Below are positions 25,651-33,650 of a stretch of DNA of 64,000 nucleotides, piece by piece. The notes beneath the pieces are model-generated. The model worked only from the letters and a program-made list of their open reading frames with translations, did not search any database and was not told the origin of the DNA. This DNA comes from Candidatus Methylomirabilota bacterium (lineage in GTDB: Bacteria > Methylomirabilota > Methylomirabilia > Rokubacteriales > CSP1-6). The DNA is taken from the NCBI GenBank assembly GCA_035315345.1, contig DATFYA010000089.1:1-64000 (forward strand), in the 5' to 3' direction. The position numbers were made by a program, and so were the translations under genes. The first letter of the stretch is position 1; every line of letters begins with the position of its first letter.

Positions 25651-26142
25651 ATGAAGAGGCGAGCCACGCACGTCATCGCTCTCGCGGCGCTCATCTCGTG
25701 CCCGATTCTCGCCGCGGGCCGTCCGGCCCCCGCCCAGGCGCCCACCGCCGACCAGCCCATCGGCTTGCCGCGGGTCAGCGACTACGAGCCGATCCGGGAG
25801 CTGCGGGACATCCACTTCGACTTCGGCGAGGCGACGATCAGACCGGGCGACGTCAAGATCCTCGACGCGAACGCGGCCTGGCTGCGCGCCCATCCGCAGC
25901 AGCTGCTCCTCATCGAGGGGCACTGCGACAATCGGGGGACTACGAGCCGGAAGAATGACTTCAACGTCGATCTGGGGGAGCAGCGGGCGCAGGCCGCGAT
26001 GAATCATCTGGTGGCCCAGGGGGTCGAGCCGAGCCGCATCACCATCTTGAGCTATGGAGAAGAGCGGCCGCAGTGCACCGAGGCGAGCGAACGGTGCTGG
26101 AGCCAGAACCGGCGGTCGCGCTTCCTCGTGAAGCCGCGCTAG
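25651..26142 (+). CDS. OmpA/Pal-family peptidoglycan-binding lipoprotein
   Basis: A 163-residue envelope protein. The signal peptide ends in a lipobox-like L-I-S-C (C17), so it is probably lipid-anchored, though the h-region is short. The OmpA domain fills ~50-163: IHFDFGEATIRPGDV, LLLIEGHCDNRG and the C-terminal ILSYGEERPQC, closely patterned on Pal (EGHCDERG ... SYGEERP). Unlike Pal it has a short insertion after DNRG, and two cysteines near the end (C149 and C156 by my count) that may pair. GGAGGAG lies just before the ATG. No tol genes adjoin it; the next gene, 17 bp on, is the zinc-ribbon binding protein. Confidence 0.85.
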   Translation: MKRRATHVIALAALISCPILAAGRPAPAQAPTADQPIGLPRVSDYEPIRELRDIHFDFGEATIRPGDVKILDANAAWLRAHPQQLLLIEGHCDNRGTTSRKNDFNVDLGEQRAQAAMNHLVAQGVEPSRITILSYGEERPQCTEASERCWSQNRRSRFLVKPR

Positions 26143-26159
26143 AGCCGAGGGTCACGGCC

Positions 26160-28334
26160 ATGCACGAAGAAGACAGCGGCGTTTCGAACGGCAGCGTGGC
26201 GCCGTGCGGGCACCGTAACCCGCCCCGCGCGCATTTCTGCGATGTGTGCGGCGCCACGCTGCCGATGCCATGCCCCCGTTGCCATGCGATCAACCGCCGA
26301 CAGGCACACTTCTGCAACATGTGCGGCAGCAGCCTGCGCGACGCGCGACGAACGCCCGCCGCCTCGCCGGCTCCATTCGAGCCATCGGCCGCCGGGCCGC
26401 CTGAGACCGAGCCGGATGCGGCCCCATCCCCGGGCGGGTCCCTGGTCCGGTCGACGATGGGGAGCGGCCGGAAGCCGGTCGCGCCCGGCCTCGGCGACGT
26501 CAAGCGGCTCGAGGAGATGCAGCGATACTTGCGGCAACGGCGACGCTCGCGACACGCGCGGGCGTGGGTGGGGATCGCGTGCGCGACGTTCTTGGTCGCT
26601 CTCTTCGCCACCGGCCTGGTCCGTGCCTACATCGCGACGCGGAGCGCCGCGCGGCCGTTCATCGACACCGAGACGAAGGCGCCCATCCCCGTCCGGGCCG
26701 GAGGGACTGGCCCGGTGCACACGGAACCCGCCGAGACGACGGTCGCCCCGGATCGCCGCGCGGGCTCACCGTCTCCCGGCGCGCCCGCGGGGTCCCCGGC
26801 TGGCGCGGCGGCCGAGCCCCGGTCCGGCGGCACGTTGACCTTCCTGGTGCCGGGCGAGCCCCCTTCCTACGACGCGCACCGGGAGGAGACGTTCGCGCTG
26901 ATGCACCCGGCAGCGCCGCACTACAACACGCTGCTGCGCATCGACCCGCTCGATCCGACGGGCACCCGGGTCGTCGGGGATCTGGCCACGTCGTGGGCCG
27001 TCTCGGCGGACAAGCGCACCTACATTCTCACGCTGCGTCGTGGGGTGAAGTTCCACGATGGCAGCGAGATGACCTCGCGAGACGTGCGCGCCACCTACGA
27101 GAAGATCATCAATCCCCCTCCCGGGATCACGTCGGCCCGCAAGGGTGAGTACCTGCAGATCGAGACGGTGCAGGCGCCGGAGCCGTACATCGTCGCGTTC
27201 AAGCTCAAGTGGCCGTCGCCCTCGTTCATTCACTCGCTGGCGTCGCCGTGGAACTGGATCTACAAGGCGGACATCCTCGAGCGCGACGTCCGCTGGTACG
27301 AGAAGCACATCATGGGGACGGGCCCGTTCGTCTTCGTCGAGCACGTCAAGGGCACGCGCTGGGTCGGCCGCCGGAACCCCGAGTACTGGGACCGTGGCAA
27401 GCCATATCTCGACGGCTACCAGGCGCTCTTCATCCGCGACGACGCCGCGCAGGCGGCGGCCATCCGCTCCGGGCGCGCCGACATACAGTTTCGCGGCTTC
27501 TCCCCGGCGCAGCGCGACGACATCGTCCGCGCGCTCGGCGAGAAGGTCACCGTGCAGGAGAGCCCGTGGAACTGCGGCCTCCTGGTCGCCATCAACCACG
27601 AGAAGGAGCCGTTCGGCGATCGCCGCGTCCGCCGCGCCCTCTCGCTCGCCCTCGATCGCCACGCGGCCGCCGGCGCGCTGTCGAGGACCGCCATCGTCCG
27701 GGAAGTCGCGGGGGTGCAGGTGCCCGGCTCGCCGCTCGCCACCCCGCCGGCGGAGCTCGTGAAGCTCGCCGGGTACTGGCGGGACATTCGGGAGTCACGG
27801 TCCGACGCGCGCCGCCTGCTGGCCGAGGCCGGAGTTCCCGAGGGGTTGTCCGTCGCGCTCAAGAACCGCGATATCCCGATGCCGTACCAGCACGTCGGCG
27901 CATGGCTCGTGGACCAGTGGAGCCAGATCGGGCTGAAAGTGCGCCACGAGATCGAGGACTCGGCCCAGTACTTCAAGGACCTCCGGACCGGGAACTTCGA
28001 GCTCAGCACCGACTTCCAGTGCGGGTACGTGGTCGATCCCGACCTGGACCTCTACAAGTTCCAGTCCTCGGGCCGGAGTGACGCCAACTACGGCCGGTAC
28101 ACCGATCCGGTACTGGACGACCTCTACGTCCGGCAGAGCCGTACCGTGGATCCCGAGCACCGCCGGCGATACATCCAGGCCTTCGAAAAGCGTCTCCTCG
28201 ACGAGGAAGCCCACTACATCTACACGCTCCAGTGGCACCGTATCGTGCCGCACAGCTCCCGCGTCCGCGGCTGGACGATCACCCCCAGCCACTACCTCAA
28301 CAATCAGCTCGACACGGTGTGGCTGGCCGAATAG
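26160..28334 (+). CDS. Membrane-anchored peptide-type binding protein fused to a cytoplasmic double zinc ribbon
   Basis: A 724-residue protein with an unusual build. Residues 16-55 carry two zinc ribbons: C16, H18, C27, C30 and C38, C41, C52, C55 (HFCDVCG and HFCNMCG). A Pro-rich linker leads to a basic stretch (RQRRRSRHAR) and a TM helix (~135-156, WVGIACATFLVALFATGLV). A second Pro/Ala linker then leads to a full SBP_bac_5 (oligopeptide/nickel/glutathione-type) binding domain from ~230 (GGTLTFLVPGEPPSYDAH) to the end, with the family motif VKFHDGSEMTSRDV. The positive-inside rule puts the zinc ribbons in the cytoplasm and the binding domain outside. No permease or ATPase lies next to it. 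It may be a ligand sensor or a tethered transporter component. ATG at 26160 was chosen, 17 bp after the Pal-like gene; an upstream ATG at 26073 would overlap it. Confidence 0.85.
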   Translation: MHEEDSGVSNGSVAPCGHRNPPRAHFCDVCGATLPMPCPRCHAINRRQAHFCNMCGSSLRDARRTPAASPAPFEPSAAGPPETEPDAAPSPGGSLVRSTMGSGRKPVAPGLGDVKRLEEMQRYLRQRRRSRHARAWVGIACATFLVALFATGLVRAYIATRSAARPFIDTETKAPIPVRAGGTGPVHTEPAETTVAPDRRAGSPSPGAPAGSPAGAAAEPRSGGTLTFLVPGEPPSYDAHREETFALMHPAAPHYNTLLRIDPLDPTGTRVVGDLATSWAVSADKRTYILTLRRGVKFHDGSEMTSRDVRATYEKIINPPPGITSARKGEYLQIETVQAPEPYIVAFKLKWPSPSFIHSLASPWNWIYKADILERDVRWYEKHIMGTGPFVFVEHVKGTRWVGRRNPEYWDRGKPYLDGYQALFIRDDAAQAAAIRSGRADIQFRGFSPAQRDDIVRALGEKVTVQESPWNCGLLVAINHEKEPFGDRRVRRALSLALDRHAAAGALSRTAIVREVAGVQVPGSPLATPPAELVKLAGYWRDIRESRSDARRLLAEAGVPEGLSVALKNRDIPMPYQHVGAWLVDQWSQIGLKVRHEIEDSAQYFKDLRTGNFELSTDFQCGYVVDPDLDLYKFQSSGRSDANYGRYTDPVLDDLYVRQSRTVDPEHRRRYIQAFEKRLLDEEAHYIYTLQWHRIVPHSSRVRGWTITPSHYLNNQLDTVWLAE

Positions 28335-28382
28335 CCCGGGCTCCTCTCTCGCTCTCCGCGACGCACCGCCGCCGCATCGCCA

Positions 28383-28411
28383 TTGACCGGGTCCGCGAGA
28401 GATAGCATGCT
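28383..28411 (+). promoter_or_regulatory. Candidate promoter with downstream repeats, before the second MetE-like gene
   Basis: TTGACC (28383-28388), 17-bp spacer, CATGCT (28406-28411). The direct repeat CATGCTCGCA occurs at 28406-28415 and again at 28427-28436, 21 bp apart (two helix turns). Within it is an inverted repeat GCATGGG / CCCATGC (28413-28419 and 28425-28431). A regulator could bind here at the transcription start. Confidence 0.4.
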
Positions 28412-28456
28412 CGCATGGGCCAACCCCATGCTCGCACTCGACAGGAGGAACCGCAG

Positions 28457-29485
28457 ATGGCCGCTCTCCCGCTGATCCCGTCCACCGTCGTCGGCTCCCA
28501 CGGCAAGGCCGGCTGGTGGTACACCGCCGTGAAGGCCCACGAGGTGGGCGACATGGGCCCGGCCGATCTCGAGGAGATGTTCGACGACGCGGCCGACACC
28601 GCGATCCGCGACATGGAGCGCGCCGGCCTCGACGTCATCACCGACGGGGAGGTGCGGCGGCTGGACGGCTACGTGGACTCCTACTACGCGATCATCAAGG
28701 GCATCGAGCCGTTGCCGGTGCGACGCCGTGCCGGCCCGTGGGGCTACGATCAGCAGACGCGCTACGAGGCCACCGGCCGGATCGAGACGCCGCCGGGCGG
28801 CCTGGGCATCGTGAAGGAGTTCGAGTACCTCAAGGCCCACACCGGCCGCGCGACCAAGGCGACCTGCGCGGGCCCGCTCACCTTCGGCTCCCGCATCCAT
28901 CCCGGCAAGATGTACAAGGGCGTGGTCGACGTGGCCGAGCGCTTCGCGGAGGTCATCAACGCGGAGCTGCGCGCTCTGGTGGCGGCGGGCGCGGATTTCA
29001 TTCAGCTGGACGAGCCCGCGCGCGGGAACGTGAGCGGCGAGGAGATGGCGCGCCTCTACAATCTGGCCACCGAGGGCGTGAAGGCCAAGCTGGCCTTCCA
29101 CATCTGCTTCGGCAACCGCTTCGGCCGCTCGCGCTTCGACCGCTCCTATCGGCCCTACTTCCCGGGCGTGCTCAAGGCCCGCGCCGATCAGCTCGTGCTC
29201 GAGTTCGCGGGCCGCGAGTTCTCGGAGCTCGACGTCTGGAAGGAGTACGGTCAGGACCGGGAGCTGGGCGCGGGCGTCATCGACGTCAAGGGCTTCTACC
29301 CCGAGAGCCCGGAAGACGTGGCCGGCCGCATCCGCCGGGTCCTCACGGTCTGCCGGCCCGAGAAGCTCTACGTGAACCCCGACTGTGGCTTCGGCTGGTC
29401 GCCGCGCTACATGTGCAATCAAAAGGTGGGCGCTCTCGCCGCGGGCGCGGCGCTCGCGCGCAAGGAGCTGGGCGGCTCCCGCTAG
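28457..29485 (+). CDS. MetE-like (UROD/MetE superfamily) zinc methyltransferase, short form, second copy
   Basis: A 342-residue paralogue of the protein at 18837. Zinc ligands are conserved: H215 and C217 (FHICFGN), E249 (LVLEFAG) and C310 (NPDCGFG). Also shared are the N-terminal GSHG motif, VITDGEVRR (60-68) and LDEPARG (184-190). AGGAGGA precedes the ATG at 28457. An ATG at 28415 is in frame but lies inside the promoter repeats. The two copies differ clearly in the substrate-facing segment after ~80, which suggests different donors or thiol acceptors. Context is unlike the first copy: a binding-protein fusion upstream and a FecR/kinase pair downstream. Confidence 0.8.
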   Translation: MAALPLIPSTVVGSHGKAGWWYTAVKAHEVGDMGPADLEEMFDDAADTAIRDMERAGLDVITDGEVRRLDGYVDSYYAIIKGIEPLPVRRRAGPWGYDQQTRYEATGRIETPPGGLGIVKEFEYLKAHTGRATKATCAGPLTFGSRIHPGKMYKGVVDVAERFAEVINAELRALVAAGADFIQLDEPARGNVSGEEMARLYNLATEGVKAKLAFHICFGNRFGRSRFDRSYRPYFPGVLKARADQLVLEFAGREFSELDVWKEYGQDRELGAGVIDVKGFYPESPEDVAGRIRRVLTVCRPEKLYVNPDCGFGWSPRYMCNQKVGALAAGAALARKELGGSR

Positions 29486-29538
29486 TCGCTCCGCCGCGCA
29501 CGATTCGCGCGGGCAATCCCTGCGCGCGGTTCTGGTCC

Positions 29539-29598
29539 GCGTGCCTGCCACTTCTTGCGAGTGTCAGCGGATCCGCGTCGATCCGCTGACAGGCACGC
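29539..29598. repeat. Nested inverted repeat (strong stem-loop) upstream of the FecR gene
   Basis: Inner arms GTCAGCGGATC (29563-29573) and GATCCGCTGAC (29580-29590), an 11-bp perfect match around a 6-nt loop. Outer arms are GCGTGCCTG (29539-29547) and CAGGCACGC (29590-29598), sharing one base with the inner arm. The left side has a 15-nt unpaired bulge. More partial copies of the same words (TGCC, GTGTCCGCG, GCCTGTCA) follow to 29660. It lies in the 231-bp spacer between MetE-like and FecR genes. It could be a bidirectional structural element, a mobile REP-like unit or an RNA leader. Confidence 0.7.
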
Positions 29599-29716
29599 GT
29601 CAGAGAATCCGCGCGCTTGGGTCGAAGTGTCCGCGTGGCACCTCGCTTGCCTGTCACAGCCTCGCCGGCGATCGGCGGTCACGATCAGCGCCGGCGGGAG
29701 GGAGCCAGAGCAAGCC

Positions 29717-31069
29717 ATGCACGGAAAGAACGTCTTCGCGGCCGCCGCGGTTCTCTTCTGCGCGAGCCTTCCGGCCACGGCCGCCGCGCAGTCCGATGGG
29801 AGCGCCGGCGTCGTCACGAGCGTCAACGGGGATGCGACCCTGATCCGCGCGGCCACCACGGTGGCCCCGGCCTCGCTTCGCATGCGGGACGAGATCTTCG
29901 TCCGCGATCGCATTCACACCCAGGAGCGCTCGCTGGTGCGCGTGCTCCTGGGCGGCAAGGCCCTCATCACGGTCCGCGAGCTGTCCGCGCTCACCATCAC
30001 CGAGGAGGCGGGGCGCGTCACCGTCGATCTGCAGTCGGGCAAGATCGGCGTGGCCGTCGTCAAGGGCCGCATGCGGCCGGGCGAGGTCATCGAGATTCGC
30101 TCCCCCAACGCGACGGCGGCGGTGCGCGGCACCGTCTTCGTGGTGGAGGTCGAGCCCCTGAAGGCCGGCGCGGCCGCCACCACCACGCAGGTGCATCTCT
30201 TCCACGGCGCGCTCGACGTGAGCGCCCGTCTCGATCCGTCGCATCCCACCGTGCGCCTGGCCGAGATGCAGAGCGTGGCGGTGTCGGGCAACGCGCTGGG
30301 CTCGGTCCGGCCGCTCTCGCGGTCCGACGTGGCCGCCCTCACCGCGGACCTTCGGCCGCGGCAGATGCAGGCGACCGAGGCGCCCAGCGAGGTGACCGGC
30401 GGCCTGGTGGCCCGGGAGCAGGCCCGTGCGGTGGCGCTGGCCTCGGCGCTCCTGTCGCCCGCAGCCGCCGGACCGGTGCGCTCCGTGAAGAACCTCAAGG
30501 CCGCGGGGGACGGCGTGGCCGGCGCGACCGCGAGCGCGACGACCGCCTCCACCGAGGTGCTGGACCAGCTCGTCGATAGCCTCGGCATCGACGGGCTGGA
30601 TCAGACGCTCACCGGCCTCGGCAACACCGTCGGCAGCCTCGGCGGGGTCGTCGGAGGTCTCGGCGGCGCGCTCGGGAACGTGAGCGGCCATCTCGGCGGC
30701 GCGCTCGGCGGCACCGTCGGCGGACTTGGTGGCACGGTCGGCGCCCTCGGCGGTTCCATCGGCAGCGCCGGCGGCGCCATCGGCGGGCTCGGCGGCGGCG
30801 TCGGGGGGCTCGGGGGCAGCCTGGGCGGACTGGGTGGCGGCGTCGGCGCCGTCGGCGGGACCGTCGGCGGGCTCGGCGGCGCCATCGGAGGGGTGGGAGG
30901 CGCCGTGGGCGGCACGGTGGGCGCGCTCGGCGGCACCGTCGGCGGAGTCGGCGGAACCGTCGGCGGCACGGTCGGCGGAGTCGGCGGGACGGTCGGTGGA
31001 GTCGTCGGTGGAGTCGGCGGAGTCGTCGGCGGTGTGGGCGGCGGGCTGGGTGGCCTGCTCGGACGCTAG
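29717..31069 (+). CDS. Secreted FecR-domain protein with a glycine-zipper repeat tail
   Basis: A 450-residue exported protein. The signal peptide ends near ATAAA-QS. The FecR domain (~30-190) has GVVTSVNGDATLIR, VRVLLGGKALITVRELS, GRVTVDLQSGKIGVAV and RSPNATAAVRGTVFVV, the classic order. A linker rich in Ala leads to a 142-residue tail (309-450) built of units GGxVGxL with a few 11-residue variants. The tail contains almost only Gly, Val, Leu, Thr and Ala. FecR domains occur in anti-sigma partners and in stand-alone periplasmic proteins; this one has no TM helix or sigma gene nearby. GGGAGGGAG lies before the ATG. A hybrid kinase gene begins 4 bp after the stop, so the two are probably one operon. 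Confidence 0.85.
   Translation: MHGKNVFAAAAVLFCASLPATAAAQSDGSAGVVTSVNGDATLIRAATTVAPASLRMRDEIFVRDRIHTQERSLVRVLLGGKALITVRELSALTITEEAGRVTVDLQSGKIGVAVVKGRMRPGEVIEIRSPNATAAVRGTVFVVEVEPLKAGAAATTTQVHLFHGALDVSARLDPSHPTVRLAEMQSVAVSGNALGSVRPLSRSDVAALTADLRPRQMQATEAPSEVTGGLVAREQARAVALASALLSPAAAGPVRSVKNLKAAGDGVAGATASATTASTEVLDQLVDSLGIDGLDQTLTGLGNTVGSLGGVVGGLGGALGNVSGHLGGALGGTVGGLGGTVGALGGSIGSAGGAIGGLGGGVGGLGGSLGGLGGGVGAVGGTVGGLGGAIGGVGGAVGGTVGALGGTVGGVGGTVGGTVGGVGGTVGGVVGGVGGVVGGVGGGLGGLLGR
30641..31066 (+). repeat. 21-nt/33-nt tandem coding repeat (glycine-zipper tail)
   Basis: About sixteen units, mostly of 7 codons (GGTVGGL, GGAIGGV, GGSLGGL), with at least five of 11 codons (such as GGAVGGTVGAL), and a 10-codon last unit. 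Gly is at positions 1, 2 and 5 and a hydrophobic residue at 4 and 7. Synonymous sites vary (GGC, GGG, GGA, GGT), so it is an old, selected protein repeat and not recent slippage. Confidence 0.85.
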
Positions 31070-31073
31070 CCCC

Positions 31074-33650
31074 ATGATCGATTCGACGCTCGCTCGCTCA
31101 CGCGGCATCGTGTGGTACCCGGCCGACTTCTCCCGGGGGCAGGTCATCGCGCAGCTGCCGGACGACCTCGAGCCGCGCCTGCTCGCATCGACCGCGGCGC
31201 CGCAGTTCGGCGCGGCCGACCCCGCCGTCCTCATGCTGGACGATCTTGATCCGGCGCTCGTGGAGGCGGCGGGCCGGGCCATGGTCCCGGTGGTGGTGCT
31301 CTCCGACGCGGCCGACGGGGCGCCGGCTGCGCGCGGCGTGGTCTCGCTCCCGATGCCGGTGAGCCCGGCCACCCTGGCGAGCGTGCTGCGGGCCGCCTGC
31401 GAGCAGGCGCGGGTCACCCGCGAGGCCACCGAGACGGCGCGACAGCTCGAGGAGCTGAACGCCATCGGGGTGCGGCTGTCCGGCGAGCGCGACGCCAAGC
31501 TGCTCCTCGACCTGATCCTGACCAAGGCCCGGACGATCACGCGGAGCGACGCCGGCTCGATCTATCTGGTGGAGCGGTCGCCGGACGGATCGCGGTGGCT
31601 GCGGTTCGAGCTGGCCCAGAACGAGAGCGTGCCGGTCGAGTTCAACGCCGTCTCGCTGCCCCTGAACCCGCGGAGCCTGGCCGGCCACGTGGCCCTCTCC
31701 GGCGAGATCCTCCACGTCGACGACGCCTACGCGCTGCCCGAGACGGGCCCTTACCGCTTCAACCGGGAGGTGGACGCCCTCGCCGGCTATCGCACCAAGT
31801 CGATGCTCGTGCTCCCCATGAAGACGCCGGGCGGGGACATCATCGGCGTGCTCGAGCTGATCAACGGCAAGGGCGAGAGCGGGCGGCCGTTCGCGTCGGT
31901 CGCGGCGATCGAGCGGGATGCGCGCCCCTACTCCGAGGCCTCTCGCAATCTGGCCGCCTCACTGGCCTCGCAGGCCGCGGTGGCCCTGTCCAACAGCCAC
32001 CTCTTCCGCGAGCTGACCCGTCGACAGGGCCGCCTGGAGGCGCTCGTCGAGGTCAGCCAGCGGGTCACGCGCCTCTGGCCCCCCGCCACCGTGCAGCGGC
32101 GCATCGCGGATCTCTACTGCAGCCTGCTCCAGGCCGAGGTGGTCGCCTTCCACCTGCTGGACGGCGAGCGACTGGTGCGCGTCGAGGCCCGCGGCGAGGC
32201 CGTCGACGAGCTGCTGCCCACCGAGATCACCGCGAAGGCCGGGCCGGCCGGCGAGGTCGTAGCCTCCGCGGCCGCGTGCGTCATCTCCGACGTCCCCGGC
32301 CATGCCGGACTGACGCCCGCCCAACGCGAGATCGCCGCGCGGCTGGAGCTGCGGACGTGGCTATCGGTTCCGGTCCAGGCCGGCGACCGGCTGGTGGGCG
32401 TGCTGAGCGCGGTGACCGGGCAGGCCGCGCTCTCGGACGACGACGTCGCGGTCGCCACCACCTTCGCGGCCCAGGCGGGGATCGCGCTCGAGAACTCGCG
32501 CCTGTACGCGCAGCTCGAGCGCGCGCTGGACGACGTGCAGAAGGGGCAGGACCAGCTGGTCCAGGTCGAGCGGCTGCGCGCCCTCGGTGAGATGGCGGCC
32601 GGGGTGGCCCACGACTTCAACAACCTCCTGGCCGTGGTCATGCTTCGCACGGAGCTGCTGCTGGCCCGGAAGCCGGCCGTCGACGTGGCCGAGAGCCTGA
32701 CCATGATCCGCCAGGCCGCCCACGACGGGGCCCAGACGGTGCGCCGGATCCAGGAATTCACGCGCACGCGCAGCAGCCGGCCGTTCAGCCCGGTCGACGT
32801 GCCGAAGCTCCTCCATGAAGTGGTCGAGCTGGCCCGTCCCCGCTGGCGCGACCAGGCGCAGAGCTGCGGGGTGACCTACGACGTGCGCGTGGAGGCCGGC
32901 CCGGTGCCGACGGTGGCCGGGACCGCCGAGGAGCTGCGCGAGGCCCTGCTGAATCTTCTGAACAATGCCCTCGAGGCGATGCCGGCGGGGGGCCGCTTCA
33001 TCCTCCGGACCGCCGCGGAGAAGGGGCGCGTCGTGATTCGCGCCGAGGATTCCGGCTGTGGAATGTCGGAGGAGACGCGGCGGCGGGTCTTCGAGCCCTT
33101 CTTCACGACCAAGGGGGCCCAGGGCAACGGGCTCGGTCTGGCGGTGGTCTGGGGGATCGTGGCTCGCCACGGCGGCCAGATCACCGTCGAGAGCGCGCTC
33201 GGCCAGGGGACCACGTTCGTCATCGGCCTGCCCATCCCCTCGGCCTTGCCGACCGCTGGCGCGGTGGCCGGCGAGCCGGTGGTGCCGGAGGGCAAGCGGA
33301 TCCTGCTGGTCGAGGACAACGTCGAGATCCGCCGCTCGCTCGCCGATCTGCTGCGGGAGCGAGGCTGCCGGGTGAGCGAGGCCGGCGACGGCCTGGCCGC
33401 CATCGCCCAGATCCAGGTCGAGCGGGTGGACCTGGTGCTGACCGATCTGGCAATGCCGGGCGTCTCGGGATGGGAGGTCGCGAAGGCGTGCCGCGACCGG
33501 CTGCCCCACGCCGCCGTCGGGCTGATCACCGGCTTCGGCGACCAGCTCGACCCCCACAAGCTCGAGGCGCACGGCATCGGGTTCGTCGTCGCCAAGCCGT
33601 TCTCGTCGAGCGACCTGCTGCGGGAGGTGGCGGCGGCCTTGTCGCGCTAG
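31074..33650 (+). CDS. Cytoplasmic GAF-domain hybrid histidine kinase
   Basis: An 858-residue protein without a TM helix. Order: an N-terminal ~120-residue receiver-like segment (AVLMLDDLDPALVEAA, VVVLSD), a short helix, GAF 1 (~135-310, TRSDAGSIYLVER to VALSNS), GAF 2 (~325-485), HisKA (LGEMAAGVAHDFNNLLAVV), HATPase (LLNLLNNALEAMPAGG, GNGLGLAVVWGIVARHGG) and a C-terminal receiver with Asp in LVLTDLAMPGVSGWE. GAF domains usually bind cyclic nucleotides, haem or small ligands. The gene starts 4 bp after the FecR-domain gene, so it may act downstream of the envelope signal that protein senses. The start ATG at 31074 is the first after the FecR stop. Confidence 0.92.
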   Translation: MIDSTLARSRGIVWYPADFSRGQVIAQLPDDLEPRLLASTAAPQFGAADPAVLMLDDLDPALVEAAGRAMVPVVVLSDAADGAPAARGVVSLPMPVSPATLASVLRAACEQARVTREATETARQLEELNAIGVRLSGERDAKLLLDLILTKARTITRSDAGSIYLVERSPDGSRWLRFELAQNESVPVEFNAVSLPLNPRSLAGHVALSGEILHVDDAYALPETGPYRFNREVDALAGYRTKSMLVLPMKTPGGDIIGVLELINGKGESGRPFASVAAIERDARPYSEASRNLAASLASQAAVALSNSHLFRELTRRQGRLEALVEVSQRVTRLWPPATVQRRIADLYCSLLQAEVVAFHLLDGERLVRVEARGEAVDELLPTEITAKAGPAGEVVASAAACVISDVPGHAGLTPAQREIAARLELRTWLSVPVQAGDRLVGVLSAVTGQAALSDDDVAVATTFAAQAGIALENSRLYAQLERALDDVQKGQDQLVQVERLRALGEMAAGVAHDFNNLLAVVMLRTELLLARKPAVDVAESLTMIRQAAHDGAQTVRRIQEFTRTRSSRPFSPVDVPKLLHEVVELARPRWRDQAQSCGVTYDVRVEAGPVPTVAGTAEELREALLNLLNNALEAMPAGGRFILRTAAEKGRVVIRAEDSGCGMSEETRRRVFEPFFTTKGAQGNGLGLAVVWGIVARHGGQITVESALGQGTTFVIGLPIPSALPTAGAVAGEPVVPEGKRILLVEDNVEIRRSLADLLRERGCRVSEAGDGLAAIAQIQVERVDLVLTDLAMPGVSGWEVAKACRDRLPHAAVGLITGFGDQLDPHKLEAHGIGFVVAKPFSSSDLLREVAAALSR

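Noticed and set aside
30641-31066. Possible CRISPR array from the regular 21-nt repeats
   Set aside because: Repeats are coding, in frame, contiguous and without unique spacers of constant length; no cas gene is near.
29654-31540. Minus-strand frame rich in Ala/Asp/Ser repeats over the FecR tail
   Set aside because: It is the complement of the Gly repeat coding region; the repeats are explained by the sense protein.
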